Assembly (NCBI GenBank): GCA_001898145.1
Contig: MKSR01000036.1
Span: 186,001-250,000 of the forward strand
Source: Dyadobacter sp. 50-39
GTDB lineage: Bacteria; Bacteroidota; Bacteroidia; Cytophagales; Spirosomataceae
Reading direction: 5' to 3'
Length of the DNA stretch: 64,000 nucleotides
Positions 16,954 to 30,641 of the stretch are shown here, piece by piece. A program made the position numbers and the translations under genes. The notes beneath the pieces were generated by a model, which saw nothing but the letters and a program-made list of their open reading frames with translations, did no database searches and was not told where the DNA came from. Within the stretch, counting starts at the first letter, position 1, and every line of letters begins with the position of its first letter.

Positions 16954-19716
16954 ATGGATAAATACACTTATATAGCAAATTCCGACGCCGCTTATATCGA
17001 AGAATTGTACAATTCCTATAAGCAAGATGCAGCTTCCGTTGATGAAGGCTGGCAAAAGTTTTTTGAAGGTTATGATTTTTATCAAAAATACCCTGTTACC
17101 GGCAACGGCCACGCCAATGGCTCGGCCAATGGTAAAGAGGCTGCCGTAGTTGGAAAATCGGATCCTGCCCGCATCCGCAAGGAAATGGAGGTGGTGCATT
17201 TGATCCGCGGATATAGGTCGAGGGGACATCTTCTGGCGACAACCAACCCGATCCAGAAAAGGAAAGACCGTCGCCCGCAATTGGACATTGCTGATTTTAA
17301 TCTGGGCCCCGAAGACCTCGATACCGTTTTTGAAGCCGGTGTTGAGGTCTTTGATCGTCCGGCCACCTTGCGTGAGATCGTAGACGCATTGAAAACGATC
17401 TACGCAAGAAATATCGGTTTCGAATACCTCTACATCCGCGACCGCGACCAGAAAAGCTGGCTGCGTAAGAAAATCGAGAAGGAGGCATTGACGATGTCTT
17501 TCTCGATCGATGAGAAAAAACACATTCTTTCAAAGCTCAACGAAGCCGTTGTTTTTGAAAACTTTTTGCATACCAAATACCTGGGCCAGAAGCGTTTCTC
17601 ACTCGAAGGTGGCGAGACGACGATCCCCGCGCTGGACGCGATGATCAACAAAGCTGCGGAAATGGGCGTGGTGGAAGTGATGATCGGTATGGCGCACCGC
17701 GGCCGTCTGAACGTGCTGGCTAACATCATGCAAAAAACCTACGGACAGATCTTCAACGAATTCGAAGGTAACCTGCCCGACCAGGTTTGGGGAGACGGCG
17801 ATGTGAAATACCACATGGGTTTTGCCAGCCAGATCACCACCAAAGATGGCAACAGTGTACACCTGAAACTGGCTCCGAACCCTTCGCACCTTGAAGCGGT
17901 GAACCCGGTAGTGGAAGGCTACATCCGCGCCCGCGCTGATGGCATGTACGATAGCGATTATGACCGCGTGTTGCCGGTATTGATCCACGGTGATGCGGCT
18001 GTTGCCGGCCAGGGCATCGTTTATGAGGTAACCCAGATGTCGGCGCTGAACGGCTACTACACCGGTGGTACCATCCATTTTGTGATCAACAACCAGGTTG
18101 GTTTTACGACCGACTTCGTTGACGCGCGTTCGTCGATCTATTGTACGGATATAGCCAAAATCGTAGATGCGCCCGTGCTGCACGTGAACGGAGACGATCC
18201 GGAGGCAGTGGTGTACTGCATGCGCCTTGCGGTGGAATACCGTCAGAAATTCAACAAGGACATTTTCATTGATATGGTTTGCTACCGCCGTCACGGACAC
18301 AACGAGGCGGACGAACCGAAATTTACCCAGCCGGTTCTATACAAATCCATTGAGAACCACCAGAACCCGCGTGAAATCTACCAGAAAACGCTGGCAGACC
18401 GCGGCGATGTGGATGCGCAGCTGGCGGCCAATATGGACAAGGAATTCAAGCAACTGTTGCAGGAGCGCCTTGACATGGTGAAGCAGAAAGCATTGCCATA
18501 CACCATGCCGAAACTGGAACAGGAATGGCATACGCTGCGCAAATCGAAACCGGAAGATTTTGAGAAATCACCCGAAACCGGTGTGCCTCAGGATGTGCTG
18601 GAAAAAATTGGTAAAGCGCTGATCAGCACCCCTGAGAACTTTAACAGACTGAAACAGATCGACAAATTGCTCAAAGACCGTGAGCAAATGATCTTTGATA
18701 AAAAGGAAGTAAACTGGGCTACCGCCGAGCTGCTTGCATACGGCTCGATCCTTGCAGAAGGTAACATCGTCCGTTTGAGCGGCCAGGACGTGCAGCGCGG
18801 TACATTCTCTCACCGTCACGCGGTATTGCGCGATGTTGAAACCAATGCTGCCTACAACAGTTTGCAGCACATTCAGGACGGCCAGGGCCAGTTTATGATC
18901 TATAACTCGCTGCTTTCGGAGTATGGGGTATTAGGTTTTGAATTCGGCTACTCCATGGCTAACCCGAATGCACTGGTGATTTGGGAAGCGCAGTTTGGTG
19001 ACTTTGCCAACGGTACGCAAGTAATCATCGACCAGTTTGTAACATCCAGCGAAACGAAATGGGACCGCTGGACAGGTCTGGTAATGCTGTTGCCTCACGG
19101 CTACGAAGGGCAGGGACCGGAGCACTCCAATGCGCGTCCGGAGCGTTACCTGCAACTTTCGGCCAATTATAATATTATCGTAGCGAACGTGACCACGCCG
19201 GCTAACTTCTTCCACTTGCTTCGCAGGCAGTTGAAGTTCCCGTTCCGCAAGCCGCTGATCGTGATGTCGCCCAAGTCGATGCTGCGTCATCCGCTTTGCG
19301 TTTCACCGCTTGACAGTCTGGTAAGCGGCTCGTTCCAGGAAACCATCGGAGATACTTACGCCGATCCTAAGAAGGTGAAGAAAGTGCTGCTTTGCACCGG
19401 CAAGCTTTACTACGAACTATACGAAAAGCAGCAGGCCGATAAACGTGACGATGTGGCAATCATTCGTCTGGAACAAATGCATCCGTTTCCGCAAACACAG
19501 ATCGACGCGCACCTGAGCCGGTACGAAAACGCAAGCGTTTACTGGGTACAGGAAGAACCTTTCAACATGGGCGGCTGGACATTCATGCTCCGCATGTACA
19601 AAGGCGTCAAGCCGTTGCAGGTGATCGCCCGCGAGCCAAGTGCTTCTCCTTCAACAGGATTCTCGAAAATCCATACGAAAGAGCAGGCGGAGATCATCAA
19701 CAGGGCTTTTGAATGA
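16954..19716 (+). CDS. sucA: 2-oxoglutarate dehydrogenase E1 component
   Basis: Thiamine-diphosphate-dependent decarboxylase of the 2-oxoglutarate dehydrogenase complex in the TCA cycle. The 920-residue chain has the short N-terminal segment that docks to E2 (YIANSDAAYIEELYNSY), the RSRGHLLATTNP segment, the active-site His248 in MAHRGRLN, the HGDAAVAGQGIVYE thiamine-pyrophosphate region, and the C-terminal transketolase-type domain (GYEGQGPEHSNARPER, VQEEPFNMGGW). A GTG directly before the ATG could add one residue. The E2 gene follows after 47 bases; the E3 subunit is not in the window. Confidence 0.96.
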   Translation: MDKYTYIANSDAAYIEELYNSYKQDAASVDEGWQKFFEGYDFYQKYPVTGNGHANGSANGKEAAVVGKSDPARIRKEMEVVHLIRGYRSRGHLLATTNPIQKRKDRRPQLDIADFNLGPEDLDTVFEAGVEVFDRPATLREIVDALKTIYARNIGFEYLYIRDRDQKSWLRKKIEKEALTMSFSIDEKKHILSKLNEAVVFENFLHTKYLGQKRFSLEGGETTIPALDAMINKAAEMGVVEVMIGMAHRGRLNVLANIMQKTYGQIFNEFEGNLPDQVWGDGDVKYHMGFASQITTKDGNSVHLKLAPNPSHLEAVNPVVEGYIRARADGMYDSDYDRVLPVLIHGDAAVAGQGIVYEVTQMSALNGYYTGGTIHFVINNQVGFTTDFVDARSSIYCTDIAKIVDAPVLHVNGDDPEAVVYCMRLAVEYRQKFNKDIFIDMVCYRRHGHNEADEPKFTQPVLYKSIENHQNPREIYQKTLADRGDVDAQLAANMDKEFKQLLQERLDMVKQKALPYTMPKLEQEWHTLRKSKPEDFEKSPETGVPQDVLEKIGKALISTPENFNRLKQIDKLLKDREQMIFDKKEVNWATAELLAYGSILAEGNIVRLSGQDVQRGTFSHRHAVLRDVETNAAYNSLQHIQDGQGQFMIYNSLLSEYGVLGFEFGYSMANPNALVIWEAQFGDFANGTQVIIDQFVTSSETKWDRWTGLVMLLPHGYEGQGPEHSNARPERYLQLSANYNIIVANVTTPANFFHLLRRQLKFPFRKPLIVMSPKSMLRHPLCVSPLDSLVSGSFQETIGDTYADPKKVKKVLLCTGKLYYELYEKQQADKRDDVAIIRLEQMHPFPQTQIDAHLSRYENASVYWVQEEPFNMGGWTFMLRMYKGVKPLQVIAREPSASPSTGFSKIHTKEQAEIINRAFE

Positions 19717-19763
19717 TATTCCTATAATTTTTGACATAATTCGATAACAAGATTGCACATAAA

Positions 19764-21332
19764 ATGGCTGAAATTGAAATAAAAGTACCGCCCGTTGGCG
19801 AGTCGATTACCGAGGTTACGATAGGAAACTGGTTCAAGAATGATGGCGATTTTGTGAAGATGGACGAGGTGATCTGTGGATTGGATTCGGACAAAGCGAC
19901 ATTTGAACTGACTGCGGAAGCGGAAGGTATATTGCATATCAAAGCGCAGGAAGGCGATACGCTCAACATCGGCGACCTGATTGCTACCATTGAGGCAGCC
20001 AACGGTGCTGCTCCCAAAGAAACAGCTCCCAAAGCGGAAGCTGCGGCTCCTGCTGCCGCTGCGCCTGCCCCGGCTGCTGAACCGGCCAAAGCGGAAGCAC
20101 CTGCTGCTGCCGCGGCACCTGCGCCAACCGGCCAGGTTTATGAAATGAAAGTTCCTGCGGTAGGAGAGTCTATCAGCGAAGTTACCATTGCTTCTTGGAG
20201 CAAAAAAGATGGGGACTATGTTGCGGTAGATGAAATCCTTTGTGAGCTGGAATCCGATAAAGCTACATTTGAATTGCCTGCCGAAGCGGCGGGTATCCTT
20301 ACCATAGTAGGAAAAGAAGGTGATACTTTGGCGATCGGCGCTGTGATCTGCACGATCGCTCAAACGGCGGGTGCTCCTGCCGCAGCAGCTCCGCAAACGG
20401 CTGCTCCGGCTGCCGCGCCTGCTGATAAAGCTTACAGCGAGAAGCACGCATCGCCAGTTGCTGCGAAAATCCTTGCCGAAAAAGGAATCGATCCCAAAGA
20501 TGTGAACGGCTCGGGTTCGGGAGGTAAAATCATGAAAGACGACGCATTGAAAGCTGAGAAAGCTGCTCCGGCTGCTGCACCTGCAAAACAGGCTGCTGCG
20601 GCCCCTGCGGCTGCGCCGTCTCCTGCGGGCGCGCGCGGATCACGTCGCGAAAAAATGTCTTCACTGCGTAAGACGATCGCCCGCCGCCTTGTCGCGGTGA
20701 AAAATGAAACGGCTATGCTGACCACTTTCAACGAGGTGGATATGAAGCCGGTGATGGATCTGCGTTCTAAATTCAAGGATAAATTCAAAGAAAAGCACGA
20801 AGTAGGTCTTGGCTTTATGTCATTCTTTGTGAAGGCAGTGACCGTTGCTTTGAAAGATTTCCCGGTGATCAACGCCCAAATCGATGGTGAAGAGCTGGTT
20901 TACAACGATTTCGCGGACATTTCTGTGGCCGTCTCAACGCCTCGCGGACTGGTTGTACCCGTTATCCGCAATGCAGAAACACTGTCATTTGCGGCAATCG
21001 AGAAAGAAATCGTGCGTTTGGCAGTTCGTGCGCGTGATGGTAAACTGGGCCTGGATGAAATGTCGGGCGGTACCTTCACAATCACCAACGGCGGCACATT
21101 CGGTTCGATGCTATCGACCCCGATCATCAATGCGCCTCAGTCGGCTATTCTGGGTATGCACAATATCGTAGAGCGCCCGGTGGTAGTAGATGGTCAGATC
21201 GTGGTTCGTCCGATTATGTATGTCGCATTGTCGTACGATCACCGTACGATAGACGGTAAGGATTCGGTAAGCTTCCTGGTTCGCGTGAAGCAGCTGCTTG
21301 AAGATCCTATGCGTCTGTTACTGGATATGTAA
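19764..21332 (+). CDS. sucB: 2-oxoglutarate dehydrogenase E2 component (dihydrolipoyl succinyltransferase) with two lipoyl domains
   Basis: Transfers the succinyl group to CoA in the 2-oxoglutarate dehydrogenase complex. The 522-residue protein has two lipoyl domains, with lipoyl-lysines Lys44 ([11 protein letters not shown]) and Lys166 ([11 protein letters not shown]), separated by long Ala/Pro-rich linkers. A peripheral-subunit-binding domain follows ([20 protein letters not shown]), then the catalytic domain with the His493-x-x-x-Asp497 motif in [13 protein letters not shown]. Two lipoyl domains are more than the single one of the proteobacterial E2o; similar layouts occur in relatives. 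Its place directly after sucA makes the 2-oxoglutarate assignment sound. Confidence 0.95.
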   Translation: MAEIEIKVPPVGESITEVTIGNWFKNDGDFVKMDEVICGLDSDKATFELTAEAEGILHIKAQEGDTLNIGDLIATIEAANGAAPKETAPKAEAAAPAAAAPAPAAEPAKAEAPAAAAAPAPTGQVYEMKVPAVGESISEVTIASWSKKDGDYVAVDEILCELESDKATFELPAEAAGILTIVGKEGDTLAIGAVICTIAQTAGAPAAAAPQTAAPAAAPADKAYSEKHASPVAAKILAEKGIDPKDVNGSGSGGKIMKDDALKAEKAAPAAAPAKQAAAAPAAAPSPAGARGSRREKMSSLRKTIARRLVAVKNETAMLTTFNEVDMKPVMDLRSKFKDKFKEKHEVGLGFMSFFVKAVTVALKDFPVINAQIDGEELVYNDFADISVAVSTPRGLVVPVIRNAETLSFAAIEKEIVRLAVRARDGKLGLDEMSGGTFTITNGGTFGSMLSTPIINAPQSAILGMHNIVERPVVVDGQIVVRPIMYVALSYDHRTIDGKDSVSFLVRVKQLLEDPMRLLLDM

Positions 21333-21357
21333 TATTATCATTTCGGAAAAATAGATA

Positions 21358-21396
21358 ACAGAGCAGGCCCGGGTTTCCGGGCTTGTTCTGTTTTAG
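21358..21396 (+). terminator. Intrinsic terminator after sucB
   Basis: Arms ACAGAGCAGGCCCGG and CCGGGCTTGTTCTGT pair fully if two G-U pairs are allowed, loop GTTT, followed by TTTT. It separates sucAB from the convergent minus-strand MazG-like gene. Confidence 0.8.
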
Positions 21397-21397
21397 G

Positions 21398-21724
21398 CTA
21401 TTGCAATTTGGAATTCTGCTTGTGGCGGTCCTTGTCTCGGTCGGTTTTCTTGGCCAGGTTCTTTTCGAAGGCCTCCGTAAGGTTAATGCCCGTCTGGTTG
21501 GCCAGGCAGATCAATACCCACAGCACGTCGGCCATTTCATCGCCGAGGTCTTTACCCAGATCTGACTTCTTGAAGGACTGGTCGCCGTATGTACGCGCCA
21601 TAATGCGCGCAAGCTCGCCGACTTCTTCGGTAAGGATGGTCATGTTTGTCAGCTCGGAGAAATATCTTACGCCGTAGGTCTTTATCCACTGATCGACCTG
21701 GTCTTGTGCTTGCTGGATGGTCAT
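21398..21724 (-). CDS. MazG-like nucleotide pyrophosphohydrolase
   Basis: A 108-residue all-alpha NTP pyrophosphatase (MazG/RS21-C6 type) that would hydrolyse non-canonical or excess nucleoside triphosphates to monophosphates. The magnesium-binding motif is complete: TEEVGELARIMAR (EExxE) followed by LGDEMADVLWVLICLANQTG (DExxD). A basic tail (KKTDRDKDRHKQ) ends the chain. It lies 73 bases downstream of dtd on the same strand, and both are translation- or nucleotide-quality-control enzymes, so they may share a transcript. A short tandem GAATGAGT repeat lies between them (21734-21757). Confidence 0.88.
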   Translation of the reverse strand: MTIQQAQDQVDQWIKTYGVRYFSELTNMTILTEEVGELARIMARTYGDQSFKKSDLGKDLGDEMADVLWVLICLANQTGINLTEAFEKNLAKKTDRDKDRHKQNSKLQ

Positions 21725-21797
21725 TTTTAGTTTTGAATGAGTGAATGAGTGAATGGAAGAGTTGCTGGATAACTTGCCAGGCAGGATTTTAGGGCTG

Positions 21798-22250
21798 CTA
21801 TATTCTGTTTTTCGAGTCGATAACGATCGTGACGGGGCCGTCGTTTAATAGTGACACTTTCATATCCGCGCCGAATTCACCGGTTTGAATAGGCTTCCCT
21901 AGTTGCTCCCCCAAGAACTCAATCATCTTTTCATAGATCGGGATCGCTATATCGGGTTTGGCGGCTTCGATAAACGAGGGGCGGTTGCCCTTTTTGGTAC
22001 TTGCGTGCAATGTGAACTGGCTGATCAGCAGAATGTCGCCATTGACGGTTTTCAAATCCAGGTTCATTTTGCCTTCCTCGTCGTTGAATACCCGCAATCC
22101 TACGATCTTCTTGCCCAGCCATTCGATATCTTCCGGCAAATCGGAATGCGTAACGCCGAGCAACACCATAAATCCGGTTTTAATTTCACCTTTTATCTTT
22201 CCTTCAATGGTCACCGAAGCGCTGCTCACGCGCTGGATTACTGCAATCAT
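21798..22250 (-). CDS. dtd: D-aminoacyl-tRNA deacylase
   Basis: Removes D-amino acids (and glycine mischarged on tRNA-Ala) from tRNA. The 150-residue length and the motifs are those of canonical Dtd: MIAVIQRVSSASVTIEG at the N-terminus, the active-site SQFTLHA, and the NDGPVTIVIDS motif carrying the cross-subunit Gly-cisPro pair. A -7 box TACTTTTG lies upstream at 22280-22287. Confidence 0.95.
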   Translation of the reverse strand: MIAVIQRVSSASVTIEGKIKGEIKTGFMVLLGVTHSDLPEDIEWLGKKIVGLRVFNDEEGKMNLDLKTVNGDILLISQFTLHASTKKGNRPSFIEAAKPDIAIPIYEKMIEFLGEQLGKPIQTGEFGADMKVSLLNDGPVTIVIDSKNRI

Positions 22251-22279
22251 GTTCGTTGTTTATTGATTTTTGAGAAGGG

Positions 22280-22287
22280 CAAAAGTA
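22280..22287 (-). promoter_or_regulatory. Bacteroidota-type -7 box for dtd
   Basis: Minus-strand TACTTTTG fits TAnnTTTG and would give a leader of about 23 bases before the dtd ATG at 22250. A clear -33 element is not seen. Confidence 0.45.
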
Positions 22288-22439
22288 CGGGGTAATCTTT
22301 GAAAATGGACTGAATAATGCGTGAAAAGCCGATGGTTCAATAAATGTGGCCGGTTGCATTCTTCATGGGTAAATCGAAATTTAAGGACACTTAGATTGAT
22401 TGTAAATTCAAAGTTAACACGCCACTCTTACAGTCGTTG

Positions 22440-22880
22440 ATGGGCCAGCCACACTATAAAATTGAATATTCCATAGCTCGCAAAGCCTACTTATTCGTTA
22501 GCCAAGGCAGGCATGGATGTGTCGATAAAGTGGTCACGTTTCAGTTGATCGGTAATGATATTTATAATTTGGCCTTTGGCGACTGGAAACGGGACGATAT
22601 TGAGTTCGATGATCTGGTTGTTACGGACAACGGGGACATGGAAATGGTACTTTCTACGGTAATTGAGATTACTAAGATGTTTTTAGCAGCAAACCCGGAC
22701 GTGTATGTCTATTTTACCGGTAGTACAGCAGCCAGGACAAGGTTGTATCAGATTATCATAGGCAATATTTCTGAAATCGTGGTCGGCCAGTATGATGTGT
22801 GGGGTGAACTAGAAGGGCATTGGGTTCCTTTCGAAAAAAATGTAAATTACGAAGCATTTCTTGTATCAAAATCGTTATGA
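22440..22880 (+). CDS. DUF6934-type protein
   Basis: A 146-residue soluble protein. The pattern VDKVVTFQLIGNDIYNLAFGD, DNGDMEMVLSTVIEITKMFLAANPDVYVYFTGSTAARTRLYQ and the ending YEAFLVSKSL matches the Bacteroidota family I know as DUF6934, whose function is not known. The highly conserved GSTAARTRLY stretch suggests a nucleic-acid- or nucleotide-binding site (inference). ATG 22440 is chosen over a TTG one codon upstream. A 64-residue frame follows immediately, so the two form a small two-gene unit. Confidence 0.75.
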   Translation: MGQPHYKIEYSIARKAYLFVSQGRHGCVDKVVTFQLIGNDIYNLAFGDWKRDDIEFDDLVVTDNGDMEMVLSTVIEITKMFLAANPDVYVYFTGSTAARTRLYQIIIGNISEIVVGQYDVWGELEGHWVPFEKNVNYEAFLVSKSL

Positions 22881-22884
22881 TGTT

Positions 22885-23079
22885 ATGGAAATCGTACAAA
22901 TGGTAAGACGAATATGGCTTGCAGCAAAGGACTCCGACGAGCCTCAGGGAACCTATAATCCCAAATTAGATAAATTTGAGGATATCGATCTGTTCCCTGA
23001 GAAAACGGCTAAAGCGAGGGAAATGATCAAAAATACGGCGCTACCGCATAAGCTTTTAAACCGTCAGGTCAAGAAGTAA
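22885..23079 (+). CDS. Small protein paired with the DUF6934 gene
   Basis: A 64-residue basic protein from ATG 22885, 4 bases after the DUF6934 stop; a TTG at 22861 would overlap that gene. It begins with a short helix ([17 protein letters not shown]) and ends [10 protein letters not shown] do not recognise a family. The size, the close spacing and the recurrence of small frames beside DUF6934 genes suggest a functional pair, perhaps a toxin-antitoxin-like or modifier module, but nothing in the sequence proves it. Confidence 0.6.
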   Translation: MEIVQMVRRIWLAAKDSDEPQGTYNPKLDKFEDIDLFPEKTAKAREMIKNTALPHKLLNRQVKK

Positions 23080-23102
23080 TTTGTTCCCGACCAACCCACT
23101 CA

Positions 23103-24530
23103 ATGACATCCGAACGCATTTCCGTTTTCGACATTTTCAAGATAGGCATTGGCCCGTCGAGTTCTCATACATTAGGTCCTTGGCGGGCCGCTCAGCAATT
23201 TCTGGGTTTTGTGAAGGAGAAAGGGCTGCTCCAAGATGTGCAGCAGGTCACGGTGCATTTGTATGGTTCGCTGGCTAAAACCGGTAGGGGGCACGGTACC
23301 GACATTGCGGTGATCCTCGGCCTGAGCGGATACGATCCTGTCACGATTGAGACAAGTTCCATTGACAGAATTCTTGCGGATATTGCCGCCAGCGAGACAA
23401 TCCGGCTGCACGGCGAAATGCAGATCCATTTTAATCCGAAAACAGATGTAGTATTCCACAAAACGGAGTCGCTGCCATTTCACCCCAACGGGGTCGCGTT
23501 TGCAGCTACCTGTCGGAACGGCCAGGTCCTGGAAGAGACTTACTATTCTATCGGAGGCGGTTTTGTGATTCAGGAGGGCAGGGAGGCGGCTGGTGGTGCT
23601 TCGCCGTTGGAGCTCCCGTACCCGGTCGATCAGGCTTCGGACCTGTTGAAATGGCACCGCGTTACCGGCAAACCAATCTGGGAAATCGTGCTGGAAAACG
23701 AGCGCGTCTGGAAGGAGGATGCTGCTATCCGGAAAGATCTACTCAATATCTGGCAGGTGATGCAGGATAGTATTTTCTTAGGATGCCAGCATAAAGGGGT
23801 ATTGCCAGGCGGATTGAATGTGAAGCGAAGAGCAGCTGATCTGAACCAGAAACTGTTGAAAGGCCATAGCTGCGCGGGCTGTGATGAGTGGATCGGGCTG
23901 ATCCGGAGCCACGGCGCGGGATTCAATTACACCCTGGATTGGGTGAGCTGCTTTGCATTGGCGGTCAATGAGCAGAACGCCTCATACAGCAGGGTGGTGA
24001 CTGCACCCACCAACGGGGCGGCAGGCGTGATACCGGCGGTACTGCAATTTCATGTGACGTTTTGCGGGGGAACAGAGGAAGATATTTTCAGGTTTTTGCT
24101 GACGGCAGGTGAGATAGGCAGCATTTTTAAAAAAGGTGCCACCATATCAGCGGCAATGGGAGGCTGCCAGGCCGAAATCGGCGTGTCGTCGGCCATGGCG
24201 GCGGCGGGCCTGGCGCAGGTTTCCGGCGGGACAGTCGAGCAGTGCCTGATGGCTGCGGAAATCGCGATGGAGCACCATTTGGGACTTACCTGCGATCCGG
24301 TGGCTGGTCTGGTGCAAATTCCGTGTATCGAGCGTAATACGATGGGGGCGATCAAGGCTATCACTGCTTCCCAGCTTGCATTGCAAAGCAACCCGGAGAA
24401 TGCGAAAGTGTCGCTGGATAATGTGGTGCAAACCATGTGGCAAACCGCGCTGGATATGAACAACCGTTACAAGGAAACTTCCGAAGGCGGCCTTGCGGTA
24501 AATATCCCGATCAGTCTGAGTGAATGCTGA
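23103..24530 (+). CDS. sdaA: L-serine ammonia-lyase, iron-sulfur type, single chain
   Basis: Deaminates L-serine to pyruvate and ammonia using a [4Fe-4S] cluster. The 475-residue protein fuses the beta domain (residues ~1-160; [14 protein letters not shown]) and the alpha catalytic domain, the normal bacterial single-chain form. Conserved stretches include [28 protein letters not shown], and the late [19 protein letters not shown] cluster-binding segment. Expected cluster cysteines are visible. The gene ends 15 bases from the convergent mgtE stop, with no obvious terminator. Confidence 0.95.
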   Translation: MTSERISVFDIFKIGIGPSSSHTLGPWRAAQQFLGFVKEKGLLQDVQQVTVHLYGSLAKTGRGHGTDIAVILGLSGYDPVTIETSSIDRILADIAASETIRLHGEMQIHFNPKTDVVFHKTESLPFHPNGVAFAATCRNGQVLEETYYSIGGGFVIQEGREAAGGASPLELPYPVDQASDLLKWHRVTGKPIWEIVLENERVWKEDAAIRKDLLNIWQVMQDSIFLGCQHKGVLPGGLNVKRRAADLNQKLLKGHSCAGCDEWIGLIRSHGAGFNYTLDWVSCFALAVNEQNASYSRVVTAPTNGAAGVIPAVLQFHVTFCGGTEEDIFRFLLTAGEIGSIFKKGATISAAMGGCQAEIGVSSAMAAAGLAQVSGGTVEQCLMAAEIAMEHHLGLTCDPVAGLVQIPCIERNTMGAIKAITASQLALQSNPENAKVSLDNVVQTMWQTALDMNNRYKETSEGGLAVNIPISLSEC

Positions 24531-24545
24531 GCCGCCGGGCTTGCA

Positions 24546-25898
24546 TTACAGTTTCAGCAGCAAATGGGCAAGGCCAAAATACACCCCGTAGCCGATCAGG
24601 TCATTGGCCGTGGTAATGAAAGGCCCCGAGGCGACAGCAGGGTTAATGCCGATCTTTTCAAGTAAAATCGGGGTTAACGTGCCCATAAAAGAAGCAAGGA
24701 ACACCACCGACATCAATGCGATCGAGACCACCAGCGCCAGTTGCAGCTCATTTCCGATCAGCATATTAAAACCAAAAACAATGGCGCTGATAATGAGTCC
24801 GTTGATAAAAGCCACGGCGAACATTCTAATCAGGCGCTGACCCAATGTGGTATCGATACCGGTCTTGTCGGCAAGGCCTTGCAGGATAATCGATGAGGTC
24901 TGAATACCCACATTGCCCCCTGTTGAACCAATAATAGGAATGAAGGCGGCCATAGCCGGGATGATTTTAAGATCCCCTTCAAAAAAGCTGATAAACTTCG
25001 CGGCAAGAATGCCGCCCATCATACCCACCAGCAGCCACGGCAAGCGCGCCTTGGTTTGCTGCCAGATGCTGTCATCTTCTTCCACATCCCCGGTAATACC
25101 CGCCATGGCCAGCGTATCCGAACTGGCCTGATCGGTGATCACATCCACGATGTCATCGATCGTGATGCGGCCCAGCAGTTTTCCCTGCACGTTCACCACC
25201 GGCAGCGCGTCCAGGTCATACCGCCGCATTAGCTCGGCTACTTCTTCGGCGGGCCGGTAAGTCTCGACAAAGATTACATCCTTGTCGTAAAGGCTCTCGA
25301 TTTTCGTGTTCTTGTGGGCTAGCACAATTTTTTTCAGCGAGAGGATACCCAAAAGCTTGCCAAAATCGTCGACTACGTACACCGCATATACTTTCTCGAC
25401 ATCCTCCGCCTGCGTGCGAAGCTCCTCGATGCATTGGTTCACTGTCCAGTTGACATTCGCCTTCACGAGCTCTTTCTGCATCAAACCACCAGCCACATCC
25501 TCGTCATAATGCAGCAGGTCGAGAATGAAACGGGCCTGCTCGCGATCTTCGAGCATGGCAATCACTTCCTCGCGCAGGCGAATGGGCTGCTCTTTGAGCA
25601 AATCCACCGCATCATCGGAGTCGAACAGGTTGACAAACCTAGATATTTCCTCGGATGTAAAAACTTTCAGAAAGTTACGGCGTTCATCCCTGTCCATATC
25701 AGCCAGGATCGCCGCGCCGGTCTCGATGTTCAGCTGGTTGACCAGGAATTTGGCGCTTTCGGTTTCCAGCTCGTACAAAAGACTGGTAATATCCGCGGGA
25801 AACAGGTTCTCCATTTCGGCGCGGATGGCCGCAGAGTCCTCTTTTTCAATCAGTTCCTGAATGTGGTCTACGTATAGCTGGGTTAATTCGAACGTCAT
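24546..25898 (-). CDS. mgtE: Magnesium transporter MgtE
   Basis: Inner-membrane Mg2+ channel of 450 residues with the standard layout: an acidic helical N domain (residues ~1-130), a tandem CBS pair (~135-255; VYAVYVVDDFGKLLGILSLKKI, DLDALPVVNVQGKLLGRITIDDIVDVI), and five membrane helices (~285-450) with the pore signature PIIGSTGGNVGIQTSSIILQGLA and PILLEKIGINPAVASGPFITTANDLIGYGVYF. Gating by cytoplasmic magnesium through the N and CBS domains is known for the family. Its upstream neighbour on the same strand is rsmA, 67 bases away. Confidence 0.95.
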   Translation of the reverse strand: MTFELTQLYVDHIQELIEKEDSAAIRAEMENLFPADITSLLYELETESAKFLVNQLNIETGAAILADMDRDERRNFLKVFTSEEISRFVNLFDSDDAVDLLKEQPIRLREEVIAMLEDREQARFILDLLHYDEDVAGGLMQKELVKANVNWTVNQCIEELRTQAEDVEKVYAVYVVDDFGKLLGILSLKKIVLAHKNTKIESLYDKDVIFVETYRPAEEVAELMRRYDLDALPVVNVQGKLLGRITIDDIVDVITDQASSDTLAMAGITGDVEEDDSIWQQTKARLPWLLVGMMGGILAAKFISFFEGDLKIIPAMAAFIPIIGSTGGNVGIQTSSIILQGLADKTGIDTTLGQRLIRMFAVAFINGLIISAIVFGFNMLIGNELQLALVVSIALMSVVFLASFMGTLTPILLEKIGINPAVASGPFITTANDLIGYGVYFGLAHLLLKL

Positions 25899-25965
25899 CG
25901 TAATCGAGCTTTTAGCGATTGGCGAAATGCTTTTAGCTTACTTAATATACTGTCTCAGAGGAGGT

Positions 25966-26766
25966 TTAGTTTGCTGCCTGCGCGTTTTGGGCAAGCAACG
26001 TCAAGGTAACGAAGTCCTGAACGCTCAATTGTTCGGCCCGTTGGTTGAGCAAAGGGTGATCCGGTATTTCGCCTACCGGCTTTAATGCATTCCGAAGGGT
26101 CTTACGCCGTTGGTTGAATGCCGTTTTTACCACTCTGAAAAATAGTTTTTCATCACATTCCAGTGCTGCTACCGCATTCCGGCGCAGCCTGATCACCCCG
26201 GACTGTACCTTCGGCGGCGGGTCAAATGCGCCCGGGGGAACCGACACGAGGTAGTCTATATCATAAAATGCCTGCAAGAGCACGCTCAATATGCCATAAT
26301 CCTTGTTTCCGGGAGGCGATGCTATGCGCTGTGCCACCTCCTTTTGCAGCATACACACGATCTCGGGGATGCGGTCGCGGATTTGGAGCGCGCGGAAAAA
26401 AATCTGCGAGGAAATGTTGTAAGGGAAATTCCCGATGATCGCAAACTTGTCCTGGAAATGCTCACCCGGGTTGAATTTGAGAAAGTCGCCGGCAATGATG
26501 CGCGGGGAAAGGTCGGGATAATGCTTTTCAAGATAGGCTACCGATTCGGTATCGATCTCGATGACATGGGTGGTAAAACTGCTTTTGGTTAAAAGAAATT
26601 GGGTAAGCACGCCCATACCCGGCCCGATTTCCAGCACGCGGTCGTAGCCACCGTGGCCGGAGAGTCCGTCAACGATGCGCTGGGCAATATTCAAATCTTT
26701 CAGAAAGTGCTGGCCCAGGTGTTTTTTGGCCCGCACTTTGGAATCATCCGGTTTTTTATAATTCAT
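25966..26766 (-). CDS. rsmA: 16S rRNA dimethyladenosine transferase RsmA/KsgA
   Basis: Dimethylates two adjacent adenosines near the 3' end of 16S rRNA during small-subunit assembly. Visible motifs are [11 protein letters not shown] at the N-terminus, the SAM-binding [11 protein letters not shown], the catalytic GNFPYNIS (NFPY, a usual variant of NLPY), and the late [12 protein letters not shown]. From ATG 26766 the protein has 266 residues; a GTG at 26772 would add two. A -7 box at 26777-26784 places the transcription start only a few bases before the ATG, favouring the ATG and a very short leader. Confidence 0.95.
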   Translation of the reverse strand: MNYKKPDDSKVRAKKHLGQHFLKDLNIAQRIVDGLSGHGGYDRVLEIGPGMGVLTQFLLTKSSFTTHVIEIDTESVAYLEKHYPDLSPRIIAGDFLKFNPGEHFQDKFAIIGNFPYNISSQIFFRALQIRDRIPEIVCMLQKEVAQRIASPPGNKDYGILSVLLQAFYDIDYLVSVPPGAFDPPPKVQSGVIRLRRNAVAALECDEKLFFRVVKTAFNQRRKTLRNALKPVGEIPDHPLLNQRAEQLSVQDFVTLTLLAQNAQAAN

Positions 26767-26776
26767 TTTCACAAGT

Positions 26777-26809
26777 CAAAATTACGTCTTAATTCGTAGA
26801 TTTAACGAA
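26777..26809 (-). promoter_or_regulatory. Putative promoter of rsmA giving a very short leader
   Basis: On the minus strand TAATTTTG (26784-26777) matches TAnnTTTG and TTCG (26809-26806) lies 21 bases upstream, the same -33 variant as at sucA. The predicted transcript would start within a few bases of the rsmA ATG. Confidence 0.45.
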
Positions 26810-26854
26810 TAAAGAATTGGAAGGAAACTTAAAAGTGCGATTGTACCGGGACCC

Positions 26855-30469
<3,615 letters not shown>

Positions 30470-30482
30470 TAGACGGCCAGCC

Positions 30483-30502
30483 GCCGGCAGCTGACTGCCG
30501 GC
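30483..30502. repeat. Perfect GC-rich hairpin after the hybrid kinase gene
   Basis: Arms GCCGGCAG and CTGCCGGC flank CTGA. There is no T run, so this is not a canonical intrinsic terminator, though it could stop or stabilise the kinase transcript, whose stop lies 14 bases upstream. Confidence 0.45.
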
Positions 30503-30641
30503 AGCCATTTGTTTCGTCGGTGAAAATGGCCTGTTAGTCTATTAAAATATCCGGTCCTGTCGATTGTAAGGGTTTATTGCCGCCGCGCATTAAACTTTGG
30601 TAGCCAAGGGTGCTCTAACCTGCAATAAACCTTTACAAGTC

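Noticed and set aside
21734-21757. GAATGAGT direct repeat between the MazG-like gene and dtd
   Set aside because: Only two full units and a partial one; too short to claim a functional repeat.
23081-23278. Short plus-strand frame overlapping the start of the serine dehydratase gene
   Set aside because: It is an out-of-frame reading of the first part of sdaA; sdaA has full family motifs.
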